This document shows, one piece after another, positions 9,567 through 21,620 of a stretch of DNA of 45,089 nucleotides (positions are counted from its first letter, which is position 1; each line of letters starts with the position of its first letter). Source of the stretch: Gnomoniopsis sp. IMI 355080 (Eukaryota; Ascomycota; Sordariomycetes; Diaporthales; Gnomoniaceae); assembly GCA_027946555.1 (NCBI GenBank), contig JAPEVC010000272.1:1-45089 (forward strand), written 5' to 3'. The position numbers and the translations under genes were made by a program. The notes beneath the pieces are model-generated. The model searched no databases, was not told the DNA's origin, and worked only from the letters and a program-made list of their open reading frames with translations.

Positions 9567-10593
9567 CTAGACTTTCACCGCATCCAAAAATTTCAAATCT
9601 CCCAGACCTGCATGATCGCCCTCGTCGAAGCTTGTGGACGAGTTTGTGAGTCTTTCGATAGCATCGCAAAGCTCTTGTATAGTTCTCGCATCCCTTGGAA
9701 CAGTGTGACCTTTGCCGTGGTCAAAAATTTCGGCGGAGTCCCTGTCACATATGTTGTATAGAGCCACGGCTCCTGCGACATATGGGTCATTGCAACCAAT
9801 GACGTGGAGACTAGGAATATCAATCACGTCGTTGTCTTGGTCAGCTAGCAAGACTTGAATCCTGCCACCTTCCATGGACAACGGCGGCCATCCTGCGAAA
9901 AAGATAGCGCGCTATACATTTGTCAGTGATGACCTGAAATGACTTGTCAATACAACTAGCCTTGATTCTTCGCGGTCTTTTCTCAAGTTCCCACAGCCTG
10001 CGCTCCTCAAGAATGAGAGTGGCGGCAGTAGTTGCGCCCTCTGAGTATCCTAGAATACCCTATAGATAGATATGTTAGCTTGTTTCCATTGAAGTGTACT
10101 TGCAGGCAGAGTGACAAAGGTTGTACCATGCCTCAATCCATATACGCACCTCAATCTCAGGGTCCGCATCAATCATGTTCAGCAGCCTGTGAATAGCCTC
10201 TTGAACACTCGACAGCGCGTATCCTGGTTCATCACCCATCAAGAGTCTCATGGTAGCTTCCGCATTGGGACCTTGGGGAAAGTCGCGGATTCTGTCCACG
10301 ATGTCGAAAGCCTTGCTTCCATCGTAGTCGATAAATCGCCAGAGGGGTCCAGCACCAAAGTAGTCCTCGAACCCAGGAGGTGGGGCGGCTTCGCGTGTTC
10401 CTTGTGTCCAGGCGAACTCAGCATTGCCCCTATTCTGTGTCTCAGTCACGAATGGGCCAAGTTGTACTTGGAAGTTCTGTACACGATGGGAGAGCTTAGC
10501 ACTGTCATGAGGCCTCATATTTCTGGAAGATGTTCCGACATTTCAGTATACCTTTGCGCTTCCATACGCCCCTGGCAGACACAAAAACTTCAT
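9567..10593 (-). CDS. FSH1-family serine hydrolase, likely PKS-releasing enzyme
   Basis: Four exons on the minus strand (10593-10552, 10476-10150, 10059-9961, 9911-9567) splice to 270 aa. The start MKFLCLPGAYGSA is the typical FSH1 opening. The nucleophile elbow is GYSEGA (Ser129), the acid is Asp198 in VIGCNDPY and the base is His225 in DHGKGH, so the triad looks complete. FSH1 proteins (PF03959) are small alpha/beta hydrolases; the family includes LovG and other standalone thiohydrolases that release chains from highly reducing PKSs. Introns 1 and 2 are GT-AG (GTATAC...TACAG, GTGCGT...ATAG). Intron 3 (9912-9960, 49 nt) appears to be GC-AG (GCTAGT, branch CTGAC); the frame requires its removal. 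The gene is divergent from the HR-PKS, whose product it probably unloads because that PKS has no release domain. That role is inference from family and location. Confidence 0.85.
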
Positions 10594-12143
10594 AATGGAT
10601 ACTTCTTTCCAATGAAAGCCTGATCGGCTCCTGAAATTCAACTTGGGTTGTGACGTAGGTCCTGAATACGAAGGGCAAAACGACAGATGTGGCCAGAAGA
10701 TTCAGAGAATTGTGATGAATCCTGTGAACAGTTTTGAATCAGCATCAGTCCCCAGTGATTGGCTTGAAAATAAACGAGTATCGGGCGGGAAAAAGTCGAA
10801 CGAGTATTCGCAAGGCTGAACTTGGTCCTCCCGAAATCCGCCACCGACGGCCTAAGGTTGCTTCAATCCTGTGATAACGATGAGACTTCTCCATAAGGTA
10901 GGGTTTTAAGCCTTTCAATTTCAATAGCTACACATGTTCCTTCCTGAAAGGCTCAAGAGGATGTCACATTGTAGATCATGCATGTTTCCATAGCAAGTTT
11001 CGGGTCAACGTTCGGACATCCAAGCCGAGGCCGTCGCGATTGGCCCTGCATTCGGCCGAAATTTGAGGAGGGCTGCCAGAAATCGTGTGACCAAGTGACT
11101 AGTTATGGATACCGACATAACCCTTGTAGCTGTTGGTCGCATTCGGTGCTCACCTATCTGCACTGTAGGAGAGCACGACATCGAAGCCAGTGTTGTCGTG
11201 GTTAAGTGCAGCGGATCTCGGTTCCCGAGCGCCAAGGCCAGCCTTGCATACGGCTGGGACGGCAACGCATATGCATATGAACAAGGTTATCACTGACCCA
11301 CCATGTAGTTATAGTACATCATGGATGGGTAGGTAGGTATAGGTTCAAGGGGACCAAGTATAGGAGGCTCATTATTACCCTTACAGCTATGGTACCTGCA
11401 CCCATGTCGATTGGACAACCGAGATCCTGTTCTATTCGTCAGCTAGGTCACTGGCGATGCCGTAGCCAATCGCGAGGTCGGTTGCACACCAATACTGCAT
11501 TCCATTTAGAAACTAGGTGTCTTGATGGTGTCGTTTTTTCGGCGATCGGGGTCGGAATCTGCAAAGATAATTAGGTTACCTCGCGTGGAAAATGGTGCGA
11601 AGGCTCTGGCTTCAGATTTTTAAGTACTTCGGCTTCCGTATATCTACAGAGGAGGTGGAGTCTGAATACCTACTTGTAAATTGCAGACAACCAGAAAACG
11701 TGCGTTTATAGTAGTACATATGAACATGTGCGTAGCCAAACTTTTGAGGTACAATGCCAGGACATAATACCTAGTTTTAGATGATAAAACGCCCTGCGGC
11801 CTGACATCGTATCGTGAGTCTGGGGCCTAGATCCCAGAATGGCCTTTTACGAGGTCAAATTCGGAAGGTACGGTGTCTTACTTCTCGGCGCCTTTCGTCT
11901 TATCCGTCATGAAGAATTGTCTTCGAGCGCATAGTCCTGTCTAATCTTTTCCATTTGTGTGTTTGAAGCATGTGATTGGTCTGGTAACAGTAGAATTCCG
12001 CACTTGCGTGTCTGTGACTATAATATCCTCACCGCAGAAGCCCCCATCATATGTTCGATCCCACTTTTGAACATCTCTTTCAATAATTGGCATACTCATC
12101 CTCGACATTTTGCTTTTGGGTATACGGTCAACCCGTTTCCATA
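10594..12143. other. divergent promoter region between hydrolase and PKS
   Basis: This 1.55-kb region separates the FSH1 hydrolase (leftward) and the PKS (rightward) and should contain both promoters. It has only small shadow ORFs without recognisable domains. I could not assign a specific transcription-factor site; short TAGGTA-type repeats occur around 11328-11341. Confidence 0.5.
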
Positions 12144-15100
12144 ATGACTTCCAATAGCAATGGCGAAGTCCCTGGATCCTGTGATGGAGTCCAGTCCACT
12201 GGTGCTGTCAGTGCCAAACCACCGGCTCCCGTGGCCATCATTGGCATGGCATGCCGTCTGTCAGGAGATGTCTCTTCTTTAGAAGACTTCTGGCAGATGA
12301 TTTGCAGAGGGCGTAATGGCTGGTCCGAAATTCCTGAGGATCGATTCAGTAAAGGCGCTTACTGGCATCCCAATCCTGCGAAGAAGGGGGCATTCAATCC
12401 TCGAGGGGGTTATTTTCTCAAACAAGATCCCGCTTTATTCGACGCACCATTCTTCAACATTACAAGGGCTGAAGCGGAAGCAATGGGTATGTTCTCATCC
12501 TCGACACATAGCTTAACAGGATTCTGACTTAGTGCGTACCTCTGAAGATCCACAGCAGAGAATGCTTCTTGAATGTACATATGAGGCTCTAGAAAACGCA
12601 GGTATTCCCAAAGAGTCTCTTGTGGGGAAGAAGGTCGGCGTATTCGTGGGAGGGGCCGCGTCAGACTACCGCCTGGGCACGCTACGAGACCCGGAGCAGA
12701 CGCCTATGTTCGACGCTACAGGCAATCAGCAGTCTATTCAAGCTGGACGAATCTCGCATTATTTCGACCTCCGGGGTCCTAGTTTCAGTGTGGATACAGC
12801 CTGCAGCTCCTCCTTGTACGCTTTGCATCAAGCAGTACAAAGCATTCGCAGTGGAGAATCTGACCAAGCCATTGTGGCTGCATGTCATCTCAACCTTCAG
12901 CCTGGAGATTGGATGTCCATGAGCTTGTCCAGGTAAATCGATTCTTCGCTTCAAGGAATATTTCACTGAATTGCTGGACTGCACCGACTGACATACGTCT
13001 GTGACACGGAATAGGCTATTCTCCGAGCAAGGCATGACTTTCGCCTTTGATAACCGTGCCAAATCAGGTTTTGCTCGAGGTGAAGGTGTGGGCGTCCTGG
13101 TACTCAAAGCTACCAAGGATGCCATTGATGACAATGATCGGATACGATCCATAATTGTCAGCTCAGGTGTTGGCCAAGATGGCCGGACTGTCGGTATGTA
13201 ACATCATGTGCTTGTATCACCCGTCAGAGCACACCTAGCATGTGCGGTCATCCTTAGACTGCAATTTGCCTGGGCTGTTCACAAGCTTCATTCATGGGCT
13301 CATTCATTCGAAAAGACTCATTTCTATCGGTGTGCATACTAAATCTTATCAACTGTAGGTATTACCTCGCCTAGTGGAAAGGCCCAAGAACAATTGATGC
13401 GCGAGGTGTACAACCATGCCGGCATCAGCCCAAAAGACGTGGGTTTCGTCGAAGCGCACGGTTAGCAGTGGTATAGAGAATCCATCCTCCAGACAACTTA
13501 ATAACTTTTTTCAGGCACGGGTACCAAGGTTGGGGACCCTATCGAGGCAACGGCCATTCACAAAGTGTTCGCTGAAGGGAGGACTTCCGAGGATCCACTC
13601 CAATTTGGATCGGTCAAAAGCAACGTTGGACATTTGGAGAATGCCAGTGGAGTCATTGCCGTTATTAAAGCTGCCATGATGCTGGAAAAGGGCTTTATCC
13701 TTCCCAATACCAACTTCAAAATACCTAATGAGAATATTCCGCTGTCCGAGTGGAACATGAAGGTATGTCCTGATACGTATTAGATTCCAATCCTGAACGA
13801 GACCCCCCCTCCAGCCTCTAGTTTTCATTGTTCACGCTAGATTAGAACTAAATTAATGCACTGGAGGCTGACAAAAAGCACCGTCTTAGGTTCCGACTTT
13901 CCAGCAACCATGGCCCTCAGACAAGAAATACATCAGCATCAACAATTTCGGATTTGTGAGTGCCAATAGTGTTTCTTTCCTGCATCGAAGACTAGGACTT
14001 TGTACTAACAAAGACCACAGGGCGGTTCGAATGCACAGTATGTTCCAAAGTTCTCTTCTCCTTGTGTCAATGACACTCCATTCCTTCCACTGCCCACTCC
14101 GCTTCCCACAATTGTGACATGAACTATACCTTCTACCGACAGCATGTATCCTACAAAAGGCATTTATCATCTAAGTGCATCCTTCATATGTCTGGATATG
14201 CATGATGGGGCCCAGTACACACTAATGACAAATTACTAATGCTTAAAAGTTGCGTTCTTGCAAAGCCACCGCCTCAACACAGGATAGAGCAGACTAAAGC
14301 TGTATACAGCGGGCGAACACAGCGACTATTCGTGCTTTCGGCCAACGACGAAGGTTCTACTAAGAACACACTGAGTAACTTGTCCATTTTCTTGGAGCAG
14401 CATCCCGAGGTCTTCCAGAAGCAACTTCTTCGGAACCTAGCTTACACGTTATGCCACCGACGCTCGCACCTCTCCTGGAGGATTGGCCTCGTAGCGTCGT
14501 CTGCCGCTGAGTTGGTCGAGGCTGTGAGCTCATCTGATACCAAGCCAGTACGAGCAGCACAACAAGCACCCCGGATTGCATTTGTGTACACTGGGCAAGG
14601 TGCTCAGTGGCACGCAATGGGACGTGAGCTGATGGAAGCGTACCCAGTCTATGCAAAAACCATGGAGGACGCGGACCGCTGCTTGGCCGATCTGGGCGCC
14701 CAATTCTCTCTCATAGAAGAGCTCTCTCGGGATAAAGGAACTTCTCGCGTAGGGGACGCGTGCATCAGCCAGCCTGCATGCGTTGCCATCCAACTGGCTC
14801 TGACCAACCTACTCCATTCTTGGGGTATCACACCGTCAGCAGTGACGGGTCATTCTAGTGGCGAAGTTGGAGCTGCATATGGCGCGGGAGCCCTCACGTT
14901 AGAACAGGCTATGACTGTTGCCTACGAACGTGGTCAGGCTGTCGTGAAGCTGAAGGCCAAACATCCGTCGTTGAAGGGTTCGATGATGGCAGTGGGCGCT
15001 GGTCCAGAGTCTATCGAGCCCTTGATTGGGGAGCTAAGCGACGGATGCGCAGTGGTAGCCTGCGAGAACTCGCCAACGTCCATCACCATGTCGGGAGATG

Positions 15101-18100
15101 AGTCCAGCATTGAAGAGCTAGCCAAGCTCGTTGAAGCAAAGCAGCTCTTCAATCGGAAGCTCCGAGTCGATGTAGCCTACCACTCGCCACACATGAATCT
15201 AGTTGCCACCGACTACCACGAATCGATCAGAGAGGCCATGTCTACACAACAATCTTCTGCCAATCTTCCAGTTGAGTTCTACTCTTCGCTCCGTGGTATG
15301 AAAATTGAGGACTTAGCGGCGTTGGACGCACAATACTGGGTCGAAAATCTCACAAACCCCGTCCGATTCTCCACATCTGTCAAGGAAATGTGCATGGACA
15401 GTGCCCCGGATATCATTGTCGAAATTGGACCACACGCAGCGCTGGAAGGTCCAGTGAAACAAATCCTCAAGAGTATGAGGACGCAAGCAAGCAAGACGAC
15501 ATACTTCTCAGCATTATATCGGGGTCAATGCGCTGTCAATACTTCGATCAAACTCGCGGCCAGCATGTACATGAAAGGCCAGTCACTCAATATGGCTGCA
15601 ATCAACTTGGAGGATCCGGACGTCGATCCACCTGCTCTCGTGGATGATCTGAGGCCCTACCCGTGGTCACGCGGAAAATACTGGTCTGAATCAAGACAGT
15701 CACGTCAGCATAGGATCAAGCAATTCCCCAGGCATGACCTTCTGGGCAACATGGCGGATTTCTCTAATGACTTGGCCCCAACATGGAGAAATGTGATTCG
15801 GACAGATGATTTGCCGTGGTTACGAGACCACAAGATGCAATCGCTCACCACTTTCCCCTTTGCCGGATTTGTCTCTATGGCTATTGAGGCGGCAGCACAG
15901 CGCGCAACCCTGCGAGGTGTCGAGTTCCAGAGTTTCAGCCTACGCGAGGTCCAAGTCAAGAGGCCGTTGCTCACCGAAGACGGGGCCGAATATGAATTGA
16001 TGACCTGTCTCTCGTCCTACACCGAAGGAACACGCTCCTACTCCGATGACTGGGACGAAGTTCGCATCGTGTCTTGGCAAGACGGCAAGGGCTGGACGGA
16101 ACATTGCCGTGGATTGATCTCTGTGAAGAATGGAGATGGCACGAATGCAGTCAACTCGTCCCACCAAAAAGACGCTGCCGCTCTCAAGAAGGTCGAAGCT
16201 GCTGATATCCTATGCAAAGAAGACGTGCAGACTACTGTGTTTTACAATGAGTTGGATGGGAAAGGGGCGACCTATGGTCCAACATTTCGACGACTCAGTG
16301 CTATCAAAGCAAGCGAAACGCGATCGATCGCGGATGTTGATGCCGTGGTAACAGACACAACAGCCACAATGCCCGAGGAATACCAGACTCCTTATCATGT
16401 CCATCCAGCTCTGTTGGACCAGGTCTTGCAGCTCTCGTTCCCAATCCTTGGCGCCGGTCGACCCTCGGTGGGAATGCACACGCTGTACATGCCGTCTTTC
16501 ATACAAGAGCTGCATGTCCAACGTGACATCAGTCTTTCGACTTTACCAGGAGACAAGCTGCGTGTTGTCGGCCAGGGCGCGCCCAACCTAGCAATTCCTC
16601 AAGCAACGGATTTCTCCATGGACGCTGTCCTATCACGACCCGACAATGGAGAGGGCCACGGTCGCTCATTGATAAGTGTGCTGGGTCTTTGTATGACACC
16701 AGTCAAGAGCGAAGGCTCTGTGTTGAACACACCTCGAGAACTGTGCTTTAAGATGCAATGGGAGGCTGTTGACAAACCACAAGAGGAGCTTGCCGCAAAT
16801 AGCGAGACGACCAGTGATTCTGGGTACGCTGGATCCTCAGATGAGCTCAGTATCGAGAAGAGCTCGAACGAATCAGCTTTGATCTCGGAAGTCTCCCCAT
16901 TTCAAGCCACTGACAGCGGCAATTCTGAGGTGGATCGAGCTTGGGCTGAGAAAAGGGTCGTCATTCTCAGCCAGGATGCTGCTGATGATCCCTTCTCCCA
17001 AAGTGTTGTGAGAGCAGTTCAGGCACGATCAGGGAGAAAACCGTCCATCCGCACGCTTCTAGAAGGGGGTGCTGGTGAGAACGAGGATCTGTCCAAAGTC
17101 CAGCTAATCCTTTTGGATTTAGGCCAGCCTATCCTTTCCGAACTCACGCCTCAAAGTTTTGAGATCCTTCGAAAGCTTTTGATTGAACCAGCTGGTGTGC
17201 TGTGGGTGTCTAGAGGCGCGTACCTCAACGCAACGAGTCCAACTGCAAATATGGCTGTGGGTCTGTGCAGGACCATCCGATCAGAGACAACAGCATCTCT
17301 TGCAACACTCGACTTAGATCCAGAATCCAAGCTCTCCAGCCGAGGAACAGAAAATCTCATTTTGAAGGCTTTCACCAAAGTGTTTGATGACCACGAGTCA
17401 AGCGATATGGAATATTCGGAAAAGGACGGCACACTGGTCGTCCCTCGCATCATCAATGACGATGCGATGAATCTTCTTGTCCACCGTGAAGTCCATTCAA
17501 GCTCTTGCGCACCATATCTTCAAGACTTCGCATCATCGAGGCGACTGAAGATGACTTTCGGCACTGCTGGCGCACTGGACAGTCTTTATTTCCACGATGA
17601 TCAGGCTGTTGAGGTTGCTTTGGGCGATCATGAGATTAAGATAGATGTTCGAGCAACAGGGATGAACTTCAAGGACGTCGTCATTGCTATGGGCCAATTG
17701 TCACAGCCATACCTCGGCATAGAATGTTCCGGAATAGTGTCTCGCATTGGCCACGCGGTTACGAATCTGGATGTGGGCGACAGAGTATGCGCCATGAGCC
17801 ACGGCGCATATAGCACGGTCGCCAGGTGTCCAGCAAGCAGTGCGGCTCGCATCCCAGCAGACATGTCGTTTGAGACAGCCGCGTCGATTCCGGTCGTGTA
17901 CTGTACGGCGTATTACGGACTTATTGACCTCGGCCGTCTTTGTGAGGGGGAGAAGGTGCTCATTCACGCGGCAGCTGGTGGCGTGGGTCAAGCAGCGATC
18001 CAGCTGGCTAAGATGAAAGGCGCAGAGATCTTCGCCACTGTTGGCAGCCCTGAAAAGAAGAAATTTGTCATGGAGAGCTACGGTATACCTGAGACGCACA

Positions 18101-19779
18101 TATTTTCCAGCCGCGATGCTTCCTTTGGGCCCAGTATTCGCGACGCAACATCTGGAAAGGGAGTCGACGTGATCATCAATTCCTTGGCTGGTGATTTGCT
18201 GCGCGAATCATGGGACTGCATTGGTCACTTTGGCCGATTCATCGAGATTGGCAAGCGGGACATCACGTCCAACACAAGGCTGGAGATGACCAAATTCGAC
18301 CATAACGCAACCTTCAGTTCGGTGGACTTGACGGTGCTCGCCAATGAGAAGCCGAAGAAAATGGCTGCCACATTCGCTGACGTTATGAGGCTGTTTGAGA
18401 CAAACACCGTCAAGCCAATCGCCCCCATCACTATCTTCGGTATCTCTCAGGTAGAGACTGCTTTCCGTCTGTTGCAAAGCGGGAAGACAACTGGCAAGCT
18501 CGTCGTTGTACCCAAGACTGGCGAGCAGGTCCAGGCTACGCATCCAGTTAATGTCAGCAATGATATCTTCCGGGCCGACGCAAGCTACCTCATTATTGGT
18601 GGCACAGGAGGGCTTGGGCGTTCCATGACGAAATGGATGGTAGGCAAAGGGGCGAAAAATGTTGTACTGGTCTCTCGGCGAGCCCGTCTAGAAGGCGCAG
18701 TACAGCAGCTAGCTCAAGATCTGAGACAATCTGCTGGAGTGAATGTTGTTGTGAAGGCTTGCGATGTCACAGACTGGGACTGTGTTCAGAGTCTCATCAA
18801 ATCGTGCAGCTCAGAGCTGCCCTCGATCGCCGGAGTCATTCACGCTGGTATGGTCTTGCGGGTGAGTCATCAACTTCTTACTTTTTGTATTTGTCTGCTA
18901 TATCCCAAAACATCACTTCGGACGCTAACGCTTCTCATTCTTAATCAGGATGTCCTTTTCGAAAAGATGGCGTTTGAGGATTATGAAGCCGTAATCGGCT
19001 CCAAGGTCGCGGGGACCTGGAATATCCACAACGCCCTCTTGTCTACACCTCTTGACTTCTTCATTGCATTGTCTTCGGCCGCCGGCATTGTGGGCAATAG
19101 AGGCCAAGCGGCGTATGCTGCTGCAAACACCTTCCTCGATGCTTTCTGCCGTTATAGACAGCGACTTGGCTTGCCCGCGTCGTCTCTCGATCTTACCGCT
19201 GTGAATGATGTCGGCTACTTGGCCGATTCTGGAACAGAGAGGCAAGATGAGGTGCTGAAGAATCTTGGAGGCGAAAGCATGAACGAGGCTGAGGTTCTGG
19301 CTCTGATCAGCGCTGCTGTCACTGGTTCCAAGTCAGACACGAACGAGGCAATCTTCTCTGGCCACTGCCTAACTGGGTTACATCTCGGGGAGGACCCGGA
19401 AAGACTCCCTTATTATGCGGCGGATGCAAAGTTCAACCACCTTCGAGAGGTCATGCTATCCCTACACGGCTCTGCTGATGCTGCATCCGGTGCCCAGATC
19501 TCTATCAGCACTGCTCTGTCTCGCGTCAAGAGCCCCGAGGAGGCAGTTGAGATCATCACCGGTGGTCTCACGGGGAAGCTCAGCTCTATACTAATGATAC
19601 CGACTGATGAGCTAGACGCTGGGACTCCGATCACAAAATATGGGCTTGATAGTTTGAACGCCATAGAGCTAAGAAACTGGATTACCAAAGAGCTGGGCGT
19701 GAACTTGCAGGTATTACAGTTGCTGACAAGTGGCTCTCTGGCAAATCTAGCAAGCACAATTATGACTAAGAGAGGCTAA
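12144..19779 (+). CDS. highly reducing type I polyketide synthase (KS-AT-DH-ER-KR-ACP)
   Basis: Nine exons (12144-12486, 12548-12932, 13015-13193, 13359-13460, 13515-13762, 13890-13955, 14021-14037, 14250-18861, 18949-19779) splice to 2260 aa with no stop. The KS (about 30-455) has Cys200 in VDTACSSS, His336 in EAHGTG and His376 in KSNVGH. The AT (about 555-870) has GHSSGE, Ser649. The DH (about 942-1240) has His974 in LRDHKM and Asp1170 in HPALLDQ. The ER (about 1560-1870) has HAAAGGVGQAA from residue 1686. The KR (about 1890-2075) has GGTGGLG and Tyr2040 in QAAYAAAN. The C-terminal ACP has phosphopantetheine Ser2219 in GLDSLNAIELRN. About 320 residues between DH and ER hold a Ser/Glu-rich linker and a structural pseudo-KR but no SAM-binding methyltransferase. 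No thioesterase or reductase follows the ACP. It should build an unmethylated, largely reduced chain from malonyl-CoA, released by a partner such as the FSH1 hydrolase nearby. Exon 7 is only 17 nt. The last intron (18862-18948) is stop-free and a multiple of three. Confidence 0.97.
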
Positions 19780-20187
19780 GGACAGGCTTCTATCCGAGAC
19801 ATGATGGATAATAGGTACGACCACGAAGGAAACAGCTTGATTGTCATAGTGGTATTGAGGAAGGAAAACTTTCTGTGTCACTTTTTTCTAGAGGTCTTTA
19901 CATCAGGATGTGTATTTCAGTACAATACTATAGTATTTATGCTTCAATATTATATACGCCTTCAATTAGCGATAGTCGGCATGCTCCAACAAAGCTCCTC
20001 CACTACTACTTGTTCCAATATAGAGCACAATAACAACATGTTGGATGATTTTGGCCAAATTTCAGCCACTAAGCGGACCAGCAGTCCCCAATACATGATT
20101 ATGGAGAGAATAATGTCAGTATAGAAGGCTTGCGTCCCATCTTTCTGATGACCCACTTACCCATATTGAAGACTACACGTATGAAGC

Positions 20188-20197
20188 TACCTAGGTA
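20188..20197. repeat. TACCTAGGTA palindrome, copy 1
   Basis: This is a perfect 10-bp palindrome in intergenic DNA, one of four exact copies noticed in the window. Confidence 0.9.
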
Positions 20198-20665
20198 CAA
20201 GCCCCATAGCCACATAGGTTACATGAGAAACTTTTAGTTCAGGTCGCCGATTTGCCTTGGTATAAAAGACTACGAACCTTCAAACCGGGCCGATTCTTAC
20301 TTGCGTCCACCAGAATTTACATACCCAGGTACCCAGATGGGTTTCGGGGCCCTTGGTGTTGTGCTCACCTCTCTCGCAGCCACAACCTCGTAGTCTCTCA
20401 ATAGTCGCAGCAGCGCTTTTTTAAGTTCTTGCGCACCGCATCTGTGGCCTCTATTCGTCCACGAATGAAAGGGTCGGTCAGCCGGACTAAGGTAGCACTA
20501 TCTTCTCGGCAGCCCACGATCCACGCCTCTCAAATGGTCTTGTACTATGGTAGGATATTGCAAGGTTAGTGATGCTCTTTCGCGGTAACCGCCACTAATT
20601 CAAGGGGTTGGTCTTATTTGGGCGTTCTGAACGTAAAGTAGGCCGAGGAGAAGTAATTTCTCACA

Positions 20666-20673
20666 TATAAATA
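20666..20673 (+). promoter_or_regulatory. TATA box of the HsbA gene
   Basis: TATAAATA lies 214 nt upstream of the ATG at 20880, in the correct orientation. The distance implies a 5' leader of well over 100 nt. Confidence 0.4.
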
Positions 20674-20879
20674 AACTAATATTTAATGTGCTGTCGTCTT
20701 CGTCTCCGTCATCTTGTTCAAGCTCTTGCAGTAGACAGAATTCGCCATAACTTGAACTCTTTGCAAACGATTAGAATTTTTAATCCGGGCGCAACAGCTC
20801 ATATTTGTTTGCTGAGTGCGTTCAAGTTTGGAAAATTAAGTTCGATCTTTCGTGGCCCTGTACTTTTGAAAACTTTAAA

Positions 20880-21620
20880 ATGAAGTCTACTATGATGCGC
20901 GGAACTTGGGCCAGCTGCATTCTGTTCCCGCTTTTAAGCAGGGCCCAAATACTCGATCCTACCTTCAACTCGGTCGTGCAAGATTTGACAACCATGAACA
21001 CTCAAAACATGATGTCCGAAGAGGCACTTGTTGCTGGTGCCTCGTCAACTTCGGTGTGTCATAAGTTTCAGTGTATCTAATGATGCGATTCCTTCAAGCT
21101 GACTGATTTCATTTTCAAGGCCGTTGCAAATCTCCAAGAGGAAGTTACGCAATCCTGCAATGCCATCTATAGTACCATCACCGATGGCACAGCCTCTTTC
21201 AGCGGTGACCAATGCAGTCGCATGAATACTCTATTCACAACCAGTGCCAACAATGGGATGAGGGTGATCAGCAGGGTCATTTCCCTCGCCGAACCTGGAG
21301 CTAACAATGGGCTGAGTGCTGACGATTCCAAAACCTTGGGCCGCGTTTTTCAAGATCAAGAAATGGCCTGTGACGTACGCACGCTCCTCTTCATTACACC
21401 ACCAAGAACGAAACTCTATGAAGAATTCTCAAGACGTTGGCACTGAAGATTTCGCACTAACCACGGTCATATTTTTTAGAAAGCAGCCAAGGCGATCGAC
21501 GGAGCCTGTCCGGCATCTGCATTGGTGAATGTTGAGAACACCCAAGGCAACGTGGACACGGAAATCCAGACGGCCGAAGGGGACTTGCAAGCGAACGCAG
21601 CGAGAAAGAGAAGAGTTTAG
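20880..21620 (+). CDS. HsbA-type hydrophobic surface-binding secreted protein
   Basis: Three exons (20880-21053, 21120-21374, 21480-21620), joined by GTGTGT...TCAAG and GTACGC...TTTTAG introns, give 189 aa. An in-frame extension upstream of 20880 exists, but the chosen ATG places a typical leader (MKSTMMRGTWASCILFPLL, then SRAQ) at the N-terminus. The mature chain is helical and rich in Ala, Asn, Asp and Thr, with VQDLTTMNTQN, AVANLQEEVTQSC, FQDQEMACDKAAKAIDG and a final GDLQANAARKRRV. This matches the HsbA-like family (PF12296), whose Aspergillus oryzae member coats hydrophobic surfaces and recruits cutinase. Some cell-wall galactomannoproteins share the fold, so the biochemical role could differ. 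The gene follows the PKS on the same strand after 1.1 kb; a functional link to the polyketide locus is not shown. Confidence 0.8.

Larger units (their letters stand above)
19780..20879. other. intergenic between PKS and HsbA gene
   Basis: This holds the AT-rich 3' region of the PKS, one TACCTAGGTA palindrome (20188-20197) and a TATAAAAG at 20261 followed by a tiny ORF (ATG 20337, 18 codons, leader-like MGFGALGVVLTSLAATTS then stop). I do not call that a gene. The proximal promoter of the HsbA gene lies at the right end. Confidence 0.45.

Noticed and set aside
14239..19779. Reading the PKS as a separate 1846-aa gene starting at 14239
   Set aside because: The KS domain is encoded by seven upstream exons in frame; 14239 lies inside an intron whose acceptor is at 14249, and the long frame includes an 87-nt intron.
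20337..20393. Tiny leader-like ORF after TATAAAAG at 20261
   Set aside because: It has only 18 codons before a stop, with no continuation in frame or by a consensus intron.
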